A DNA stretch of 64,000 nt from Sapientia aquatica (GCF_004358105.1 NZ_SMYL01000002.1:62001-126000); one strand, 5' to 3'. Positions 1-10,104 are shown, counted from the stretch's first letter. Numbers and translations: made by a program. The notes: generated by a model not told the origin, from the letters alone.

Positions 1-156
1 TGTGGCTGAGCATGGAATAGTGTGAAAGAGATTGGTTGAGCGATTGCCGTCAAAGTTGCGACCGACGAAGTGCGTATGATAGCTAGAAACGGTTGGATTG
101 AAAAATGATTCCGGTTGTCCGAATTCGATTCACATCGAGAGAAAAGGCGCTAAGTG

Positions 157-921
157 ATGGAAAATTCATTATTTTCATTAGAGGCATATTTCAAGCGAAT
201 TGATTATCAAGGTGAAGCCAAGCCCAACTTGGCGACAGTGACGGCGTTAATGCGCCGTCAGTTATTGAGCGTTCCATTTGAAAATTTGGATATCCAAGAT
301 GGAAAAATTATTTCGCTTAACCCGAACGACATCGTTCAGAAAATCCTTCACCAACAGCGCGGCGGTTATTGCTACGAAGTAAATGGCTTGTTCGCCATGG
401 CGCTGGCAGCATTGAGCATTCCTTACTTCTTTATCGCGGCTCGTCCTATTACCCACGGCGCGAGAAAGCCCAAAACCCACATGGCCTTGGTGGCTAAGTT
501 GCAAGGCGAAAAATGGCTCTGTGATTTAGGATTCGGCGGCTACGGTATTCGCGCACCGATCCGCTTGAGCGCTTTAGACCTTGAAGTTAATCAAGATGGC
601 GAACTGTTTATGCTGAGCTTAGACCAAGAAAATGAGCTGATACTAAAAATGCACAATAAAGCAGCTTGGGAAGAGTTGTACGGATTTGATCTAACCCCGC
701 AGAATTGGGCCGACTTCGCCCCCGCCAACTACTTCAATTCCACTCACCCTGATTCTATTTTTACCCGCAAATTATTGGTCGCCATTTGCACACCAACGGG
801 ACGGAAAATCGCCTTTGGTAATCGGTTTAAAAAAATCGAAAACGGTCAAGAATCCAAACAACTCCTCAGCACAGAAAATCGTTCGCAGATTCTGCGTGAG
901 GAATTTGGATTACATTGGTAA
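157..921 (+). CDS. arylamine N-acetyltransferase
   Basis: Transfers an acetyl group from acetyl-CoA to arylamines or hydrazines; cytosolic. The Cys-His-Asp triad of the NAT family is visible in the 254-residue protein: Cys72 in RGGYCYEVN, His108 in KTHMAL and Asp123 in CDLGFGGYG. The usual N-terminal phrase VPFENLDI is also present. The length is close to the usual 260-280 residues. A GTG lies one codon upstream (154), but ATG 157 follows a purine-rich stretch (gagagaaaagg) at good distance and is preferred. The gene converges with the next one without a single spare base. The family is clear; the natural substrate is unknown. Confidence 0.9.
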   Translation: MENSLFSLEAYFKRIDYQGEAKPNLATVTALMRRQLLSVPFENLDIQDGKIISLNPNDIVQKILHQQRGGYCYEVNGLFAMALAALSIPYFFIAARPITHGARKPKTHMALVAKLQGEKWLCDLGFGGYGIRAPIRLSALDLEVNQDGELFMLSLDQENELILKMHNKAAWEELYGFDLTPQNWADFAPANYFNSTHPDSIFTRKLLVAICTPTGRKIAFGNRFKKIENGQESKQLLSTENRSQILREEFGLHW

Positions 922-2682
922 TTACTTACTCAACGCGGCATCGCGGATTGCATCCAGGGTAGCGCCCGGCGTAATCAAATTCACGTCATACCGCAATTCA
1001 ATCAAAGCTGGCAACGAATGCTCGCGGCTGAACGCTAAAGCGCGGCTCAGCGCTGGGCCGAATTGGTCGGTCTTCGTCACAATCTCGCCCGATCCGCCGT
1101 AAGCGCGCGCTAGGGCGGCGAAGTCGGGATTATGCAATTCGGTACCGACTTGGCGATTTGGGAATTCGCGTTCTTGGTGCATGCGTATCGTGCCGTACAT
1201 GCCGTTGTTAAACAGAAGGATCACCACGCCGGCGCGGTATTGCGCGGCGGTGGCGAGTTCTTGGCCGTTCATCATAAATTCACCGTCCCCTGCAAACGTA
1301 ATGACGGTGCGCTCAGGATGGGTGATTTTAGCCGCGATTCCAGAAGGCACGCTGTAGCCCATGGCGCCCGAAGTCGGTGCCAATTGGGTACGCATTTCGC
1401 CATAGCGATAGTAGCGGTGTGCCCAGGTGGTGTGGTTACCTGCACCGTTGGTGATGATGGTGTCTGCGGGAACTTGGCGATTGAGTTCTTGGACGCATTC
1501 CCACAAATTGAGCGGATGGTTGCCGTCTTTGAAAATCGCCGATGGACCCTGATTGGCTTCGTATTCCGCGCGCGCTTGTGCAACGCTGGCTTGCCAAGCG
1601 CTGGAATCCAAGGTCGGCAAGGCGGCTAACGATTCTGCGATCTGCGCCATGCCACTATTGAGCAACATATCGGCTTGATACACCCGTCCCAGTTCTAAGG
1701 CATCGCTATGAATGTGAATCAAGCTTTGCTTGGGGACTGGCGCTTCAAGAATGCTGTAGCCGCTCGTGGTCATTTCCCCCAAACGCGGGCCGATGGCGAT
1801 GACCAAATCGGATTGTTTGATGCGCTCAGCGAGCTTGGGATTAATTCCAATACCAACGTCGCCGATATAGTTTGGATGTTGGTTGTCGAATAAATCCTGA
1901 AAGCGAAACGCGCAGGCGATGGGAAGTTTTTGTTGCTCGGCAAAGTGGCGCAAATTAGCACAGGCTTGTTTATTCCACCCGCCGCCGCCCAAAATTACGA
2001 CCGGGCGTTTTGCTTTGGATAGGCGTGTTTTTAATTCATCGATTTGCGCTTGGCTAGGCGAGGCTTGCACCGCTTGGTAGTGACGCATCGCAGGAATCGC
2101 GTTGATTGGCACTTGCTGCGACAACATGTCTTCAGGCAGGGCCAATACGACCGGCCCGGGCCGACCGCTGGTGGCTACTTGGAAGGCGCGCGCCACGTAT
2201 TCATGCACTCGATCAGCGCGGTCAATTTGCGCCACCCATTTGGCCATTTGGCCGTACATGCGACGATAATCAATTTCTTGAAACGCTTCGCGCTCAACAA
2301 AATCGTTGCCAACTTGACCGATGAATAAAATCATCGGGGTGGAATCTTGGTAAGCCGTGTGCACGCCGATGGATGCATTTGTCGCACCTGGGCCGCGGGT
2401 AACAAAGCAAATCCCCGGTTTGCCGGTTAACTTACCGTAGGCTTCAGCCATGAAAGCCGAGCCACCTTCTTGACGATTGATGATGAAGCGAATCGGTTTG
2501 TCCAGACCTTTAGCATTGCTTTTATGCTCATGCAACGCATCCAGCACTGGCAAATAACTCTCACCCGGAACACCAAAAATCGTATCGACGCCATGAATTT
2601 GCAGGGCATCAACAATCAGTTGACCGCCGGAGCGGGATGGGTTGGAAGCGGGGGAGTTTGAGCTAGAAGTTGGGTTCGTCAT
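922..2682 (-). CDS. acetolactate-synthase-like ThDP-dependent enzyme
   Basis: A 586-residue thiamine diphosphate enzyme of the acetohydroxyacid synthase / pyruvate oxidase superfamily. The three domains are in the usual order. The N-terminal Pyr domain has the cofactor-activating Glu72 in NRQEGGSAFMAEAYG, a middle Rossmann-like domain has VVILGGGG near residue 230, and the C-terminal PP domain has the ThDP/Mg motif GDGEF (465-469) ending in NN (492-493). No AHAS regulatory subunit (ilvH) lies next to it and it stands alone, so a role in branched-chain amino acid synthesis is not supported. It could act on pyruvate or another 2-oxoacid. The first about 18 residues are a Ser/Asn-rich extension not typical of the family. 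Confidence 0.85.
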   Translation of the reverse strand: MTNPTSSSNSPASNPSRSGGQLIVDALQIHGVDTIFGVPGESYLPVLDALHEHKSNAKGLDKPIRFIINRQEGGSAFMAEAYGKLTGKPGICFVTRGPGATNASIGVHTAYQDSTPMILFIGQVGNDFVEREAFQEIDYRRMYGQMAKWVAQIDRADRVHEYVARAFQVATSGRPGPVVLALPEDMLSQQVPINAIPAMRHYQAVQASPSQAQIDELKTRLSKAKRPVVILGGGGWNKQACANLRHFAEQQKLPIACAFRFQDLFDNQHPNYIGDVGIGINPKLAERIKQSDLVIAIGPRLGEMTTSGYSILEAPVPKQSLIHIHSDALELGRVYQADMLLNSGMAQIAESLAALPTLDSSAWQASVAQARAEYEANQGPSAIFKDGNHPLNLWECVQELNRQVPADTIITNGAGNHTTWAHRYYRYGEMRTQLAPTSGAMGYSVPSGIAAKITHPERTVITFAGDGEFMMNGQELATAAQYRAGVVILLFNNGMYGTIRMHQEREFPNRQVGTELHNPDFAALARAYGGSGEIVTKTDQFGPALSRALAFSREHSLPALIELRYDVNLITPGATLDAIRDAALSK

Positions 2683-2749
2683 GGCTAAAAGTGCTTGTGG
2701 GAAAAATTGCTACGCTACCAGAAAAGCGCCTTGCTAAGGTGAATTGAGT

Positions 2750-2755
2750 TAAAAT
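2750..2755 (+). promoter_or_regulatory. -10 element for rnpB
   Basis: TAAAAT lies 7 bases before the G at 2763 that begins the RNase P RNA, which is the expected distance from a -10 hexamer to +1. No good -35 hexamer is visible at 16-18 bp; TTGCTA at 2731 is too close. Confidence 0.4.
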
Positions 2756-2762
2756 CTCGCCC

Positions 2763-3127
2763 GAAGCAAGCCAGACAGTCGCTGGTTTTGTTGTATTTGT
2801 CTATACAAATGCAGCAGGACGGGAGGAAGGTCCGGACTCCATAGAGCAGGGTGACGGTTAACGACCGTCCGCCGAAAGTCGCAAGCGCAAGCCCAAGATA
2901 TAAGGCGAGGAATAGGGCCACAGAGACGAGCGTATTTAGTTACGGTGAAACGCGGTAACCTCCACTCGGAGCAATTTCAAATAGGCACGCATTGATGCTG
3001 CTCGCGGAGCGTGCGGGTAGAAAGCTTGAGCCTTGGAGTAATTCAAGGCCTAGAGGAATGACTGTCATAACCGGCTTTAGCAATAGAGCCAGTCGTAACA
3101 GAATCCGGCCTATCGGCTTGCTTCACT
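2763..3127 (+). ncRNA. rnpB: RNase P RNA (type A)
   Basis: The catalytic RNA of RNase P, which removes 5' leaders from pre-tRNAs. It starts with GAAGCAAGCCAGACAGTCGC, and its P1 strand GAAGCAAGC pairs with GCTTGCTTC at 3116-3124. Conserved core segments are present: GAGGAAGGTCCGGACTCC near 2822, GCCGAAAGTCG near 2872, TAGAGGAATGACTGTC near 3051 and ACAGAATCCGGCCTATCGG near 3098. About 365 nt, normal for bacteria. The 3' end is set from the P1 pairing and could vary by a few bases. Confidence 0.95.
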
Positions 3128-3502
3128 TTATTTTTGATCGCCTCAGTGGCCTTTTTTGAGCCTTTTTTGACCTTTTGTCCCCCCCGTAGTTGGCGGTGTT
3201 GGTGGGCGCAAGGTTGATTCAGTTAAGCTTTTTTCTGCCCCGATTAATCGGTTTTAGCAGCATTCCTCATCAATTTCCGCTCTCGCGTTAATTCGCTCCA
3301 AAGCAACACAGTTTTTATCTGATTTTCGATGATGGTCAGCGATCGAAAATCCGGATAACCATGTGTACAGCTAATCCTTAACTTTCACAGTATTTGCTAA
3401 GTGCTTAATTTTACGCATTATTTCATTTATTTGATTCTTTAGCAGATTGCGCTAAGTCCTTGACTTCATTATAAAAAATCGTGTTTTTCCGCTTTATTTC
3501 GC
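3128..3502. other. gene-free stretch between rnpB and the mra promoter
   Basis: No credible gene. Just after rnpB an 11-bp sequence GCCTTTTTTGA is directly repeated (3149-3159 and 3160-3170), with a degenerate third partial copy and then a run of seven C (about 3179-3185). The T-rich tracts may serve as the rnpB terminator, but only a weak GCC/GGC stem (3140-3150) precedes the first tract. The remainder is AT-rich with nothing recognisable. Confidence 0.5.
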
Positions 3503-3531
3503 TTGACCACGTGAAATTCCTCCTCTACAGT
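3503..3531 (+). promoter_or_regulatory. mra promoter of the division/cell wall cluster
   Basis: TTGACC (3503-3508), a 17-bp spacer and TACAGT (3526-3531) give a good sigma70-type promoter with a predicted start near 3538. It is the only strong promoter seen in front of mraZ and probably drives the long operon that follows. The first MraZ box begins on the last base of the -10 hexamer, so bound MraZ would block polymerase. Confidence 0.75.
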
Positions 3532-3565
3532 GGGAGCCTGTGTGAAAAAGTGTATAAAAGTGGGA
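3531..3565 (+). promoter_or_regulatory. MraZ operator: four repeats at 10-bp period
   Basis: TGGGA (3531), TGTGA (3541), TGTAT (3551) and TGGGA (3561) recur exactly every 10 bp, one helical turn. The MraZ operator of E. coli is a set of TGGG repeats separated by short spacers next to Pmra. The outer two copies match it; the inner two are degenerate. The array starts on the -10 and covers the predicted start site, as expected for autorepression by the MraZ ring. Confidence 0.8.
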
Positions 3566-3627
3566 TGAAATGACGAATTTTACCCATTTTACAGTGGCCA
3601 AATTAAGCGATTAAAAAGAGGTTTCCC

Positions 3628-4056
3628 GTGTTTCAAGGCGCGTCAGCACTAACTCTCGATGTGAAAGGCCGGATGTCTATCCCAGCCAAGCATCGTGACG
3701 CCTTGTTAGTTCAGTGCGAAGGGCGCGTGACCTTGACCCGCCATCCACACGGCTGCTTGTTGCTGTTCCCGCGTCCAACGTGGGAAACGCATCGCGCCGA
3801 AATCGCCCAATGGCCTATGTCGGCACGCGCTTGGCAGCGGATTTTCTTGGGTAACGCCTGCGATGTCGAAATGGATGGCGCTGGCCGTATCTTGGTGGCA
3901 CCAGAACTGCGTGACGCGGTTGAATTAAGCCGCGATGTGATGATGCTGGGCATGGGCACGCATTTTGAAGTCTGGAATGCCCAAAAATTAGCCGACAGCG
4001 AAGCGCAAGCGATTGCTAATGGCATGCCAGACGTATTGAGTAATTTCTCTTTCTAA
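3628..4056 (+). CDS. mraZ: transcriptional regulator MraZ
   Basis: DNA-binding regulator of the cell division cluster; forms a ring of subunits with an AbrB-like fold and represses its own operon. The 142-residue protein has the family start [20 protein letters not shown] and the second copy of the motif ([14 protein letters not shown], about 87-100), as in E. coli MraZ (152 residues). The start is GTG, supported by the family N terminus and by AAAGAGG about 8 bases upstream. First gene of the operon, with its operator array about 65 bp upstream. Confidence 0.95.
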   Translation: MFQGASALTLDVKGRMSIPAKHRDALLVQCEGRVTLTRHPHGCLLLFPRPTWETHRAEIAQWPMSARAWQRIFLGNACDVEMDGAGRILVAPELRDAVELSRDVMMLGMGTHFEVWNAQKLADSEAQAIANGMPDVLSNFSF

Positions 4057-4066
4057 TGAGGGGCGC

Positions 4067-5077
4067 ATGACTACTCCCTCAACTTCCGATCAAACTACCA
4101 ACGCAGCACAGTCATCTTTCGATGCTGCGGCGGCCTTTGCGCACAGCACCGTGCTGCTCGATGAAGCTATTGCAGCGCTGCATCCGCTCAAAGATGACGG
4201 CATCTATATAGACGGTACATTTGGTCGCGGCGGCCACAGCCGTTTGCTGTTATCTCAACTCGCACCCGGCGCACGCTTAATCGCCTTCGATAAAGACTTG
4301 CAGGCAATCGCCAACGCCAATCAAATTAACGATCCACGTTTTTCCATCGTCCATAACAGTTTTGCCGCCATGCGCGACGAGTTGCACGCGCTGGGCATTA
4401 CGCAAGTGGACGGCGTGTTGATGGATTTAGGAATTTCATCCCCACAGGTCGATGATGCGGCCCGTGGTTTTAGTTTTCGCGCCGATGGTCCACTCGATAT
4501 GCGCATGGATACCACTCGCGGTATGTCAGCAGCAACTTGGTTAGAGACAGCGACGGAAAAACATATAGAGGAGGTTGTAAAAAATTATGGGGAAGAACGG
4601 TTTGCTTTTCAGATTGCAAAGGCGATTATTGCTCGCCGACAGACAGCACCAATTTCAACCACACGAGAGCTTGCCGAACTCGTGGCAAGTACCGTCAAGA
4701 CGCGTGAAAAGGGTAAAGATCCGGCCACTCGCACCTTCCAGGCTATCCGGATTTTCATCAACCAAGAGCTTGAAGACCTTGAAAGCGGCTTAGCGCAATC
4801 GTTTGATTTATTAGCGCCCAGTGGCAAGTTGGTGGTGATTAGCTTTCATTCTTTAGAAGATCGCATCGTCAAGCAGTTTATGGCTTCCAAGGCGGTGGTA
4901 AAGCAACCTGATCGTCGCTTGCCAATTCGTACTGAAAATTTACCGCAACCGCTGATGAAATTGCTCGGTCGTGTTAAGCCAAGCGATGCCGAAGTCGAAG
5001 CTAATCCGCGCGCACGCTCTGCCATCATGCGCGTGGCGCAGCGATTAATTAGCGTTGAATCGGGTACGGCAGCATGA
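4067..5077 (+). CDS. rsmH: 16S rRNA (cytosine1402-N4)-methyltransferase
   Basis: Methylates N4 of C1402 in the 30S P site using S-adenosylmethionine. The SAM-binding motif [13 protein letters not shown] lies at about 47-59 and MDLGISSPQ near 119. The conserved [11 protein letters not shown] is near 256 and [10 protein letters not shown] is close to the C terminus. At 336 residues it is about 20 longer than the E. coli protein, owing to a Thr/Ser/Ala-rich N-terminal extension. A GAGGGG ribosome site at 4058-4063 supports ATG 4067. It follows mraZ by 10 bases and overlaps ftsL by 4. Confidence 0.95.
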   Translation: MTTPSTSDQTTNAAQSSFDAAAAFAHSTVLLDEAIAALHPLKDDGIYIDGTFGRGGHSRLLLSQLAPGARLIAFDKDLQAIANANQINDPRFSIVHNSFAAMRDELHALGITQVDGVLMDLGISSPQVDDAARGFSFRADGPLDMRMDTTRGMSAATWLETATEKHIEEVVKNYGEERFAFQIAKAIIARRQTAPISTTRELAELVASTVKTREKGKDPATRTFQAIRIFINQELEDLESGLAQSFDLLAPSGKLVVISFHSLEDRIVKQFMASKAVVKQPDRRLPIRTENLPQPLMKLLGRVKPSDAEVEANPRARSAIMRVAQRLISVESGTAA

Positions 5078-5346
5078 ACGGTAGGCTAAATGTGTTGCTG
5101 CTAATCGCTTTGTTGGCCTGCGCGTTGATTTTGGTCAAAACCCAATACCAAGCGCGCCATTTGTTTATTGAATTAGAGCGCTCCCAAACCGAAGCGCGGC
5201 AGTTAGAAGTGGAATGGTCGCAATTGCAATTGGATCAGTCCAACCTAGGTAAGCATGAACGTATTCAAGCTAATGCGATTAAAGATTTAAACATGGTGCC
5301 GGTGACGAATGACCGCACCCAATACATCACCCTAAACACTAAGTGA
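5074..5346 (+). CDS. ftsL: cell division protein FtsL
   Basis: Small bitopic division protein of the FtsQLB complex. The 90 residues hold one N-terminal transmembrane segment (about 5-22, [17 protein letters not shown]) followed by a coiled-coil stretch rich in Glu, Gln and Leu. FtsL proteins are poorly conserved, so the call rests on size, topology and position between rsmH and ftsI. The start overlaps the rsmH stop as ATGA. Confidence 0.88.
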   Translation: MNGRLNVLLLIALLACALILVKTQYQARHLFIELERSQTEARQLEVEWSQLQLDQSNLGKHERIQANAIKDLNMVPVTNDRTQYITLNTK

Positions 5347-5359
5347 GCCAAATACCAAA

Positions 5360-7126
5360 ATGAGCAGCAAATCTCGTCCAACCGCACGCAACGCTACAGC
5401 GAAAGGAGTTCCGTTTTCTAAAAATCCGGTGCTCGCTTTAAAGCTGTCTGCTTGGCGTTCGCGCTTGGTGATGTTTGGCTTATTTATCGGTTTTATCGCA
5501 TTAGTGAGTCGCGCATTTTGGCTGCAAGCCATGAGTACCGATTTTCTGCAAAAGCAAGGTGAATCGCGTTACGCCCGCACGATCGAATTGCCTGCCACGC
5601 GCGGCAAAATCACAGATCGAAACGGTGTGGTGTTAGCTTCATCGGTACCTGTTAAGGCGATCTGGGCGATTCCAGAAGATGTGCTAGCGGAACCTAAAGA
5701 AAAGATCGCGCAATTGGCTGCCTTATTAGAAATGAGCGATGCTGATTTACGCAAGAAGCTCGATTCTGACCGGCAGTTTGTTTATCTCAAACGCCAAGTA
5801 GAGCAGACGACGGCCGATAAGATCGTAGCGCTTGGTATCAACGGGATTGAAACCCGCAAAGAATATAAGCGTTTCTATCCTGAAGGTGAAGCGATGGCGC
5901 ATGTGGTCGGCTTTACCAATGTGGAAGATGCCGGTCAAGAAGGCATGGAGTTGGCCGAGCAAGCCAGTTTGGCCGGTAAGCTAGGTAGTCGCCGCGTGAT
6001 CAAAGATCGTTTGGGGCGTATCGTCGAAGATTTGCGCGCCGTCAATGAGCCGCACGATGGTAAAGAATTGGTACTCTCCATTGATAGCAAAATTCAATAT
6101 TTGGCTTACGCGCAGCTAAAAGAAACGATAGAAAAATTCCACGCCAAAGCAGGTGGTGTGGTCGTGGTGGATGTGCAAACCGGCGAAATTTTAGCCTTGG
6201 CCAATCTGCCTTCCTACAATCCGAATCAACGTGCTGATTTAACTGGCGCGCAGTTGCGCAATCGGATTATGACGGATGCCTATGAGCCAGGTTCGGTGAT
6301 GAAGCCGTTTACGATTTCGTTGGCTTTAGAGACTAATCGAGTCAAACCAGAAACCGTGTTCCAAACCGCCGGGAAAATGAAAATCGGTACGCAAAGTATT
6401 GGCGATGCGCACGAGAGCGCCGCCTTAACAGTGTCGCAAATCATCGAAAAATCATCCAACATCGGCACCGCCAAAATTGCCTTGCAAATGCCAGCGCAAG
6501 AAATGTGGGAGTTGTTTACCAAAGTTGGCTTCGGTCAGGCGCCTAAATTTGATTTCCCTGGCGCGGCTACTGGCCGTTTGAAGAACTACAAAACATGGCG
6601 TCCGATTGAGCAAGCGACCATGAGCTATGGACACGGCTTGTCGGCATCGACAATTCAGTTAGCGCATGCTTACACCATCTTTGCGCGTGACGGTGAATTG
6701 ATTCCGTTGACGTTTAAAAAAACGACCCAGTCGCCTGTGCCAGAACGTATTTTCTCAGTGAAAACAGCATTAGAAATGCGCGCGATGTTGGAAACCGTAA
6801 CCGGTCCGGAAGGCAGTGCAATTCGCGCCCGCGTGCCTGGATATCGGGTTGCTGGTAAAACTGGAACCGCTTACAAAGTCGAGCGTGGTCAATATGTGCG
6901 TAAATACATCGCATCGTTCTGCGGCTTTGCGCCCGTGTCCAATCCGCGCATTATTGTGGCAGTGATGATTGATGAACCCGATCCATCCGGCCCGCATTTT
7001 GGTGGATCGGTTGCCGCGCCTTTGTTCTCCACAATTACCGCTAACGCACTACGTACCTTGAATGTGGCACCCGACACAACAGTTACCAGCGTGCTTCCCG
7101 ACAATGGTTTGGGAGACATAATGTGA
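5360..7126 (+). CDS. ftsI: septal peptidoglycan transpeptidase FtsI (PBP3)
   Basis: Class B penicillin-binding protein that cross-links septal peptidoglycan; anchored in the inner membrane with a periplasmic catalytic domain. A membrane anchor lies at about 35-56. The pedestal domain begins at ELPATRGKITDRNG. The catalytic motifs are S312-V-M-K315, S365-S-N367 and K500-T-G502. 588 residues, equal to the E. coli protein. It lies 13 bases after ftsL and its TGA overlaps the murE start. Confidence 0.96.
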   Translation: MSSKSRPTARNATAKGVPFSKNPVLALKLSAWRSRLVMFGLFIGFIALVSRAFWLQAMSTDFLQKQGESRYARTIELPATRGKITDRNGVVLASSVPVKAIWAIPEDVLAEPKEKIAQLAALLEMSDADLRKKLDSDRQFVYLKRQVEQTTADKIVALGINGIETRKEYKRFYPEGEAMAHVVGFTNVEDAGQEGMELAEQASLAGKLGSRRVIKDRLGRIVEDLRAVNEPHDGKELVLSIDSKIQYLAYAQLKETIEKFHAKAGGVVVVDVQTGEILALANLPSYNPNQRADLTGAQLRNRIMTDAYEPGSVMKPFTISLALETNRVKPETVFQTAGKMKIGTQSIGDAHESAALTVSQIIEKSSNIGTAKIALQMPAQEMWELFTKVGFGQAPKFDFPGAATGRLKNYKTWRPIEQATMSYGHGLSASTIQLAHAYTIFARDGELIPLTFKKTTQSPVPERIFSVKTALEMRAMLETVTGPEGSAIRARVPGYRVAGKTGTAYKVERGQYVRKYIASFCGFAPVSNPRIIVAVMIDEPDPSGPHFGGSVAAPLFSTITANALRTLNVAPDTTVTSVLPDNGLGDIM

Positions 7127-8685
7127 TGAACACGACAATGAATTCAAACGTTTTAAAAGTGGTTGCGTGGCTTAATCAGTTGGGCAGCAATCAACCACTG
7201 AAATTAGTCTCCGATTCCCGCAAGGTCGAAGTCGGCGATGTATTTTTTGCCTATCCAGTTGGTAATGCCGATGGACGCAATTACATAGATCAAGCGATCG
7301 AGCGCGGTGCTAGTGGCATCGTTTTTGAGGAAAATGATTTCACTTGGAACCCAGCATGGGACGTGCCCCATATCGGCGTGGGCGAATTGCTGTGGAATTC
7401 AGGCTTTATTGCTAACAGCTATTTTGGACAACCGGATGCAGCAATGTTTACTGTTGCGGTCACCGGAACCAATGGTAAAACATCGTGCACTCAATGGCTA
7501 GGAAGTGCCTTGGCTAGCTTAAGAACGCCGACCACAGTCGTTGGGACATTAGGCATCGGCTTGGTGAAAAGTGGTTTCCCCACCAATTTCGATGTAACCG
7601 GATTCACTACACCTGACGCCATTCAATTACAGCAAAAAATCAGCGCGCAGCGTGCACTTGGTTCTGGCGCAATCGCGATTGAAGCCTCGTCTATCGGCTT
7701 AGTGCAAGGGCGCATGAATGGCATGCATATTGATGTTGCAGTGTTGACCAATTTTACCCGCGATCACCTTGATTTTCATGGTGATATGGCCAATTACGAA
7801 GCCGCTAAAACCAAATTGTTCACTTGGGCTGAGCTCAAAACAGCGGTCGTTAATTTGGATGATGCCTATGGCATCCGTTTGGCTCAATTGTGCCAAACGC
7901 GCAAAACTGCGGTAATCGGCTATACGGTTGAAGATCAAGTCGACGTTAATTCACACGTCAATCAATTGCTAAAAGCCAGCGCAATTCGCAGCGTGATCGG
8001 TGGAACTAGCTTTCACCTCGATTCCCCATTTGGCTCGGGTAACGTTAAAGTCAAAATGATTGGGCGCTTTAACGTTAGCAACGTCTTGGCGGTGCTGGCA
8101 ACGTTGTTTGCCAAGGGCGTTGAGTGGCGCGACGCGATTAATGCAATTGAGCAGCTCAATCCAGTTGCTGGCCGTATGGAGCAACTCAGCTCTCCCGGCC
8201 GCGCCTTAGTCATCATTGATTACGCGCATACGCCGGACGCCTTAGAAAAAACATTGTTGAACTTAAAAGAAGTCGCCCGTGATCGCCAAGGTAAATTGTG
8301 GTGTGTGTTTGGATGTGGTGGTGATCGTGATCCCGGCAAGCGATCAGTCATGGGCCAGATTGCCGAATTGGCCGATGAAATTATCGTGACTAGCGACAAT
8401 CCGCGCAGCGAAAATCCGGAGGGCATCATCGCTCAAATCGCCGCCGGCATTTCCTCAACTCGTATGCCCGCGCCCCTGTTGGAAATCGACAGAGCGAAAG
8501 CGATTTTGTATGCCATTAAGCATGCCGATAAAAACGATGTCGTGCTATTAGCGGGTAAAGGGCACGAAGCCTATCAAGAAATTAATGGTAAAAAATTCCC
8601 GTTCTCAGATGTTGAGCACGCACAAATTGCGCTAGCCGACATGGGCAATTTGGCGGGAATGACTTTTAAAGGGAGTGGACAATGA
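7126..8685 (+). CDS. murE: UDP-MurNAc-tripeptide synthetase (meso-DAP adding)
   Basis: Cytosolic Mur ligase adding the third residue to UDP-MurNAc-L-Ala-D-Glu. The ATP loop TGTNGKTS is at about 113-120 and the carbamylated-lysine region lies around 215-225. D424-N-P-R427 is the signature of enzymes that choose meso-diaminopimelate rather than lysine. A GTG at 7123 would add one residue; ATG 7126 is chosen because it shares its first base with the ftsI stop (TGATG) and GGGAG at 7111-7115 is well placed. It overlaps murF by 4 bases. Confidence 0.95.
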   Translation: MNTTMNSNVLKVVAWLNQLGSNQPLKLVSDSRKVEVGDVFFAYPVGNADGRNYIDQAIERGASGIVFEENDFTWNPAWDVPHIGVGELLWNSGFIANSYFGQPDAAMFTVAVTGTNGKTSCTQWLGSALASLRTPTTVVGTLGIGLVKSGFPTNFDVTGFTTPDAIQLQQKISAQRALGSGAIAIEASSIGLVQGRMNGMHIDVAVLTNFTRDHLDFHGDMANYEAAKTKLFTWAELKTAVVNLDDAYGIRLAQLCQTRKTAVIGYTVEDQVDVNSHVNQLLKASAIRSVIGGTSFHLDSPFGSGNVKVKMIGRFNVSNVLAVLATLFAKGVEWRDAINAIEQLNPVAGRMEQLSSPGRALVIIDYAHTPDALEKTLLNLKEVARDRQGKLWCVFGCGGDRDPGKRSVMGQIAELADEIIVTSDNPRSENPEGIIAQIAAGISSTRMPAPLLEIDRAKAILYAIKHADKNDVVLLAGKGHEAYQEINGKKFPFSDVEHAQIALADMGNLAGMTFKGSGQ

Positions 8686-10100
8686 CATCCACGTTGCAAG
8701 CTAATTTAGCGCAAATCAAAAAAAATATTAGCTGCTTAAAAGTCAGTGAAAAAGACGCGTTGGCTAACGATTTATCCATCCATGATTTGACTATTCGTGG
8801 CGTGGTGACCGACAGCCGCAAAATTACTCCCGGTTGCTTGTTCGTGGCGTTGCGCGGCGAAAAGTTTGATGCTCATGATTTCTTAGCGGACGTGGCACAG
8901 CAGGGCGCTGGTGCGGTCGTGGTGGAACGTGTTCCAGAAAATTTCCCGATTCCCGCCTTAGTGGTGGCCGATACCCGCATCGCATTAGGTGAAATCGGCC
9001 GGTTCTGGCGCGCGCAGTTTTCGTTGCCTGTTATCGGCGTTACCGGCAGTAATGGCAAGACGACGGTAAAAGAAATGATCGCTTCCATTCTCGCTGCAAC
9101 GTTTGGTGCTGAACATTCCTTGGCGACTCAAGGAAATCTAAATAATGACATTGGCGTTCCGCAAACGATTTTCCGATTGAGCGCGCAGCATCAAGCTGCA
9201 GTCATTGAGTTGGGCATGAATCACCCTGGTGAAATCGCTGAGCTGACCAAAATCGCCTTGCCAACCGTTGGCCTTGTCAACAATGCACAACGCGAACACC
9301 AAGAATTTATGCAGAGCGTGCAAGCGGTAGCAATCGAAAATGGCGCAGTGATTTTGAGCTTGCCGGAAGATGGTGTCGCCGTGTTCCCGGCTAATGATGA
9401 ATTCACTAGCTTATGGCGTGGCTACGCTGGTCAGCGTCGCGTGGTGACATTTGGTGTTGTAGATCACGCTAATCAAACTACTCAAGCGGATGTTTCTGCT
9501 ACCTATGAAGCGAGTGTATTTGGCAGTCAACTGGCAGTGCGTATCGGCCATGATCAATTTTCGGTTCAACTCCATGCAGCCGGCTTGCATAACGTAAATA
9601 ACGCTTTGGCCGCAATTGCATGTACCCATGCAATTGGCTGCAGTGTTGCGTCCATCATCGCCGGTTTAGAAAATTTCAAACCAGTGTCTGGTCGCTTGCA
9701 AAAGAAAGAAGCCGCCAACTTAGCCACCATTATTGACGACACGTACAACGCTAATCCCGATTCCGTGCGCGCTGCGATTGATGTTTTAGCGCAAGCACAA
9801 GGGCAGAAGATTTTAGTGCTCGGTGATATGGGCGAAGTCGGGGTCGATGGGCCCGCTTATCACGATGAAATTGGTCGTTACGCCAAGCAACGCGGCATCG
9901 ATATTTTATATACCTTAGGCGAATTGGCGCGTAACAGCAGCGCAGTATTTGGTGAGTCGGCTGAGCATTTTGAGCAGATCGAAGCACTGTTCAAAGCCTT
10001 GGACGACAGTGCGACAAATAGCAGTACCGTTTTAATCAAAGGATCGCGTTTCATGAAGATGGAACGTGTAGTCGCTTATTTAATGAATTCAGAAAGATAG
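8682..10100 (+). CDS. murF: UDP-MurNAc-tripeptide D-alanyl-D-alanine ligase
   Basis: Adds D-Ala-D-Ala to the UDP-MurNAc tripeptide, the last cytosolic step of precursor synthesis. ATP loop [12 protein letters not shown] around 123, NLNNDIGVP around 154, and [10 protein letters not shown] around 178 are all typical. [10 protein letters not shown] marks the C-terminal domain. 472 residues, normal size. The start overlaps the murE stop as ATGA, with GGGAGTGG just upstream. Confidence 0.95.
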   Translation: MTSTLQANLAQIKKNISCLKVSEKDALANDLSIHDLTIRGVVTDSRKITPGCLFVALRGEKFDAHDFLADVAQQGAGAVVVERVPENFPIPALVVADTRIALGEIGRFWRAQFSLPVIGVTGSNGKTTVKEMIASILAATFGAEHSLATQGNLNNDIGVPQTIFRLSAQHQAAVIELGMNHPGEIAELTKIALPTVGLVNNAQREHQEFMQSVQAVAIENGAVILSLPEDGVAVFPANDEFTSLWRGYAGQRRVVTFGVVDHANQTTQADVSATYEASVFGSQLAVRIGHDQFSVQLHAAGLHNVNNALAAIACTHAIGCSVASIIAGLENFKPVSGRLQKKEAANLATIIDDTYNANPDSVRAAIDVLAQAQGQKILVLGDMGEVGVDGPAYHDEIGRYAKQRGIDILYTLGELARNSSAVFGESAEHFEQIEALFKALDDSATNSSTVLIKGSRFMKMERVVAYLMNSER

Positions 10101-10104
10101 TTCT

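Noticed and set aside
922-2682. Calling the ThDP enzyme ilvB/ilvI
   Set aside because: No regulatory subunit gene adjoins it and the N terminus is atypical; only the superfamily can be supported.
3140-3157. Intrinsic terminator directly after rnpB
   Set aside because: Only a three-base-pair stem precedes the T run; too weak to annotate.
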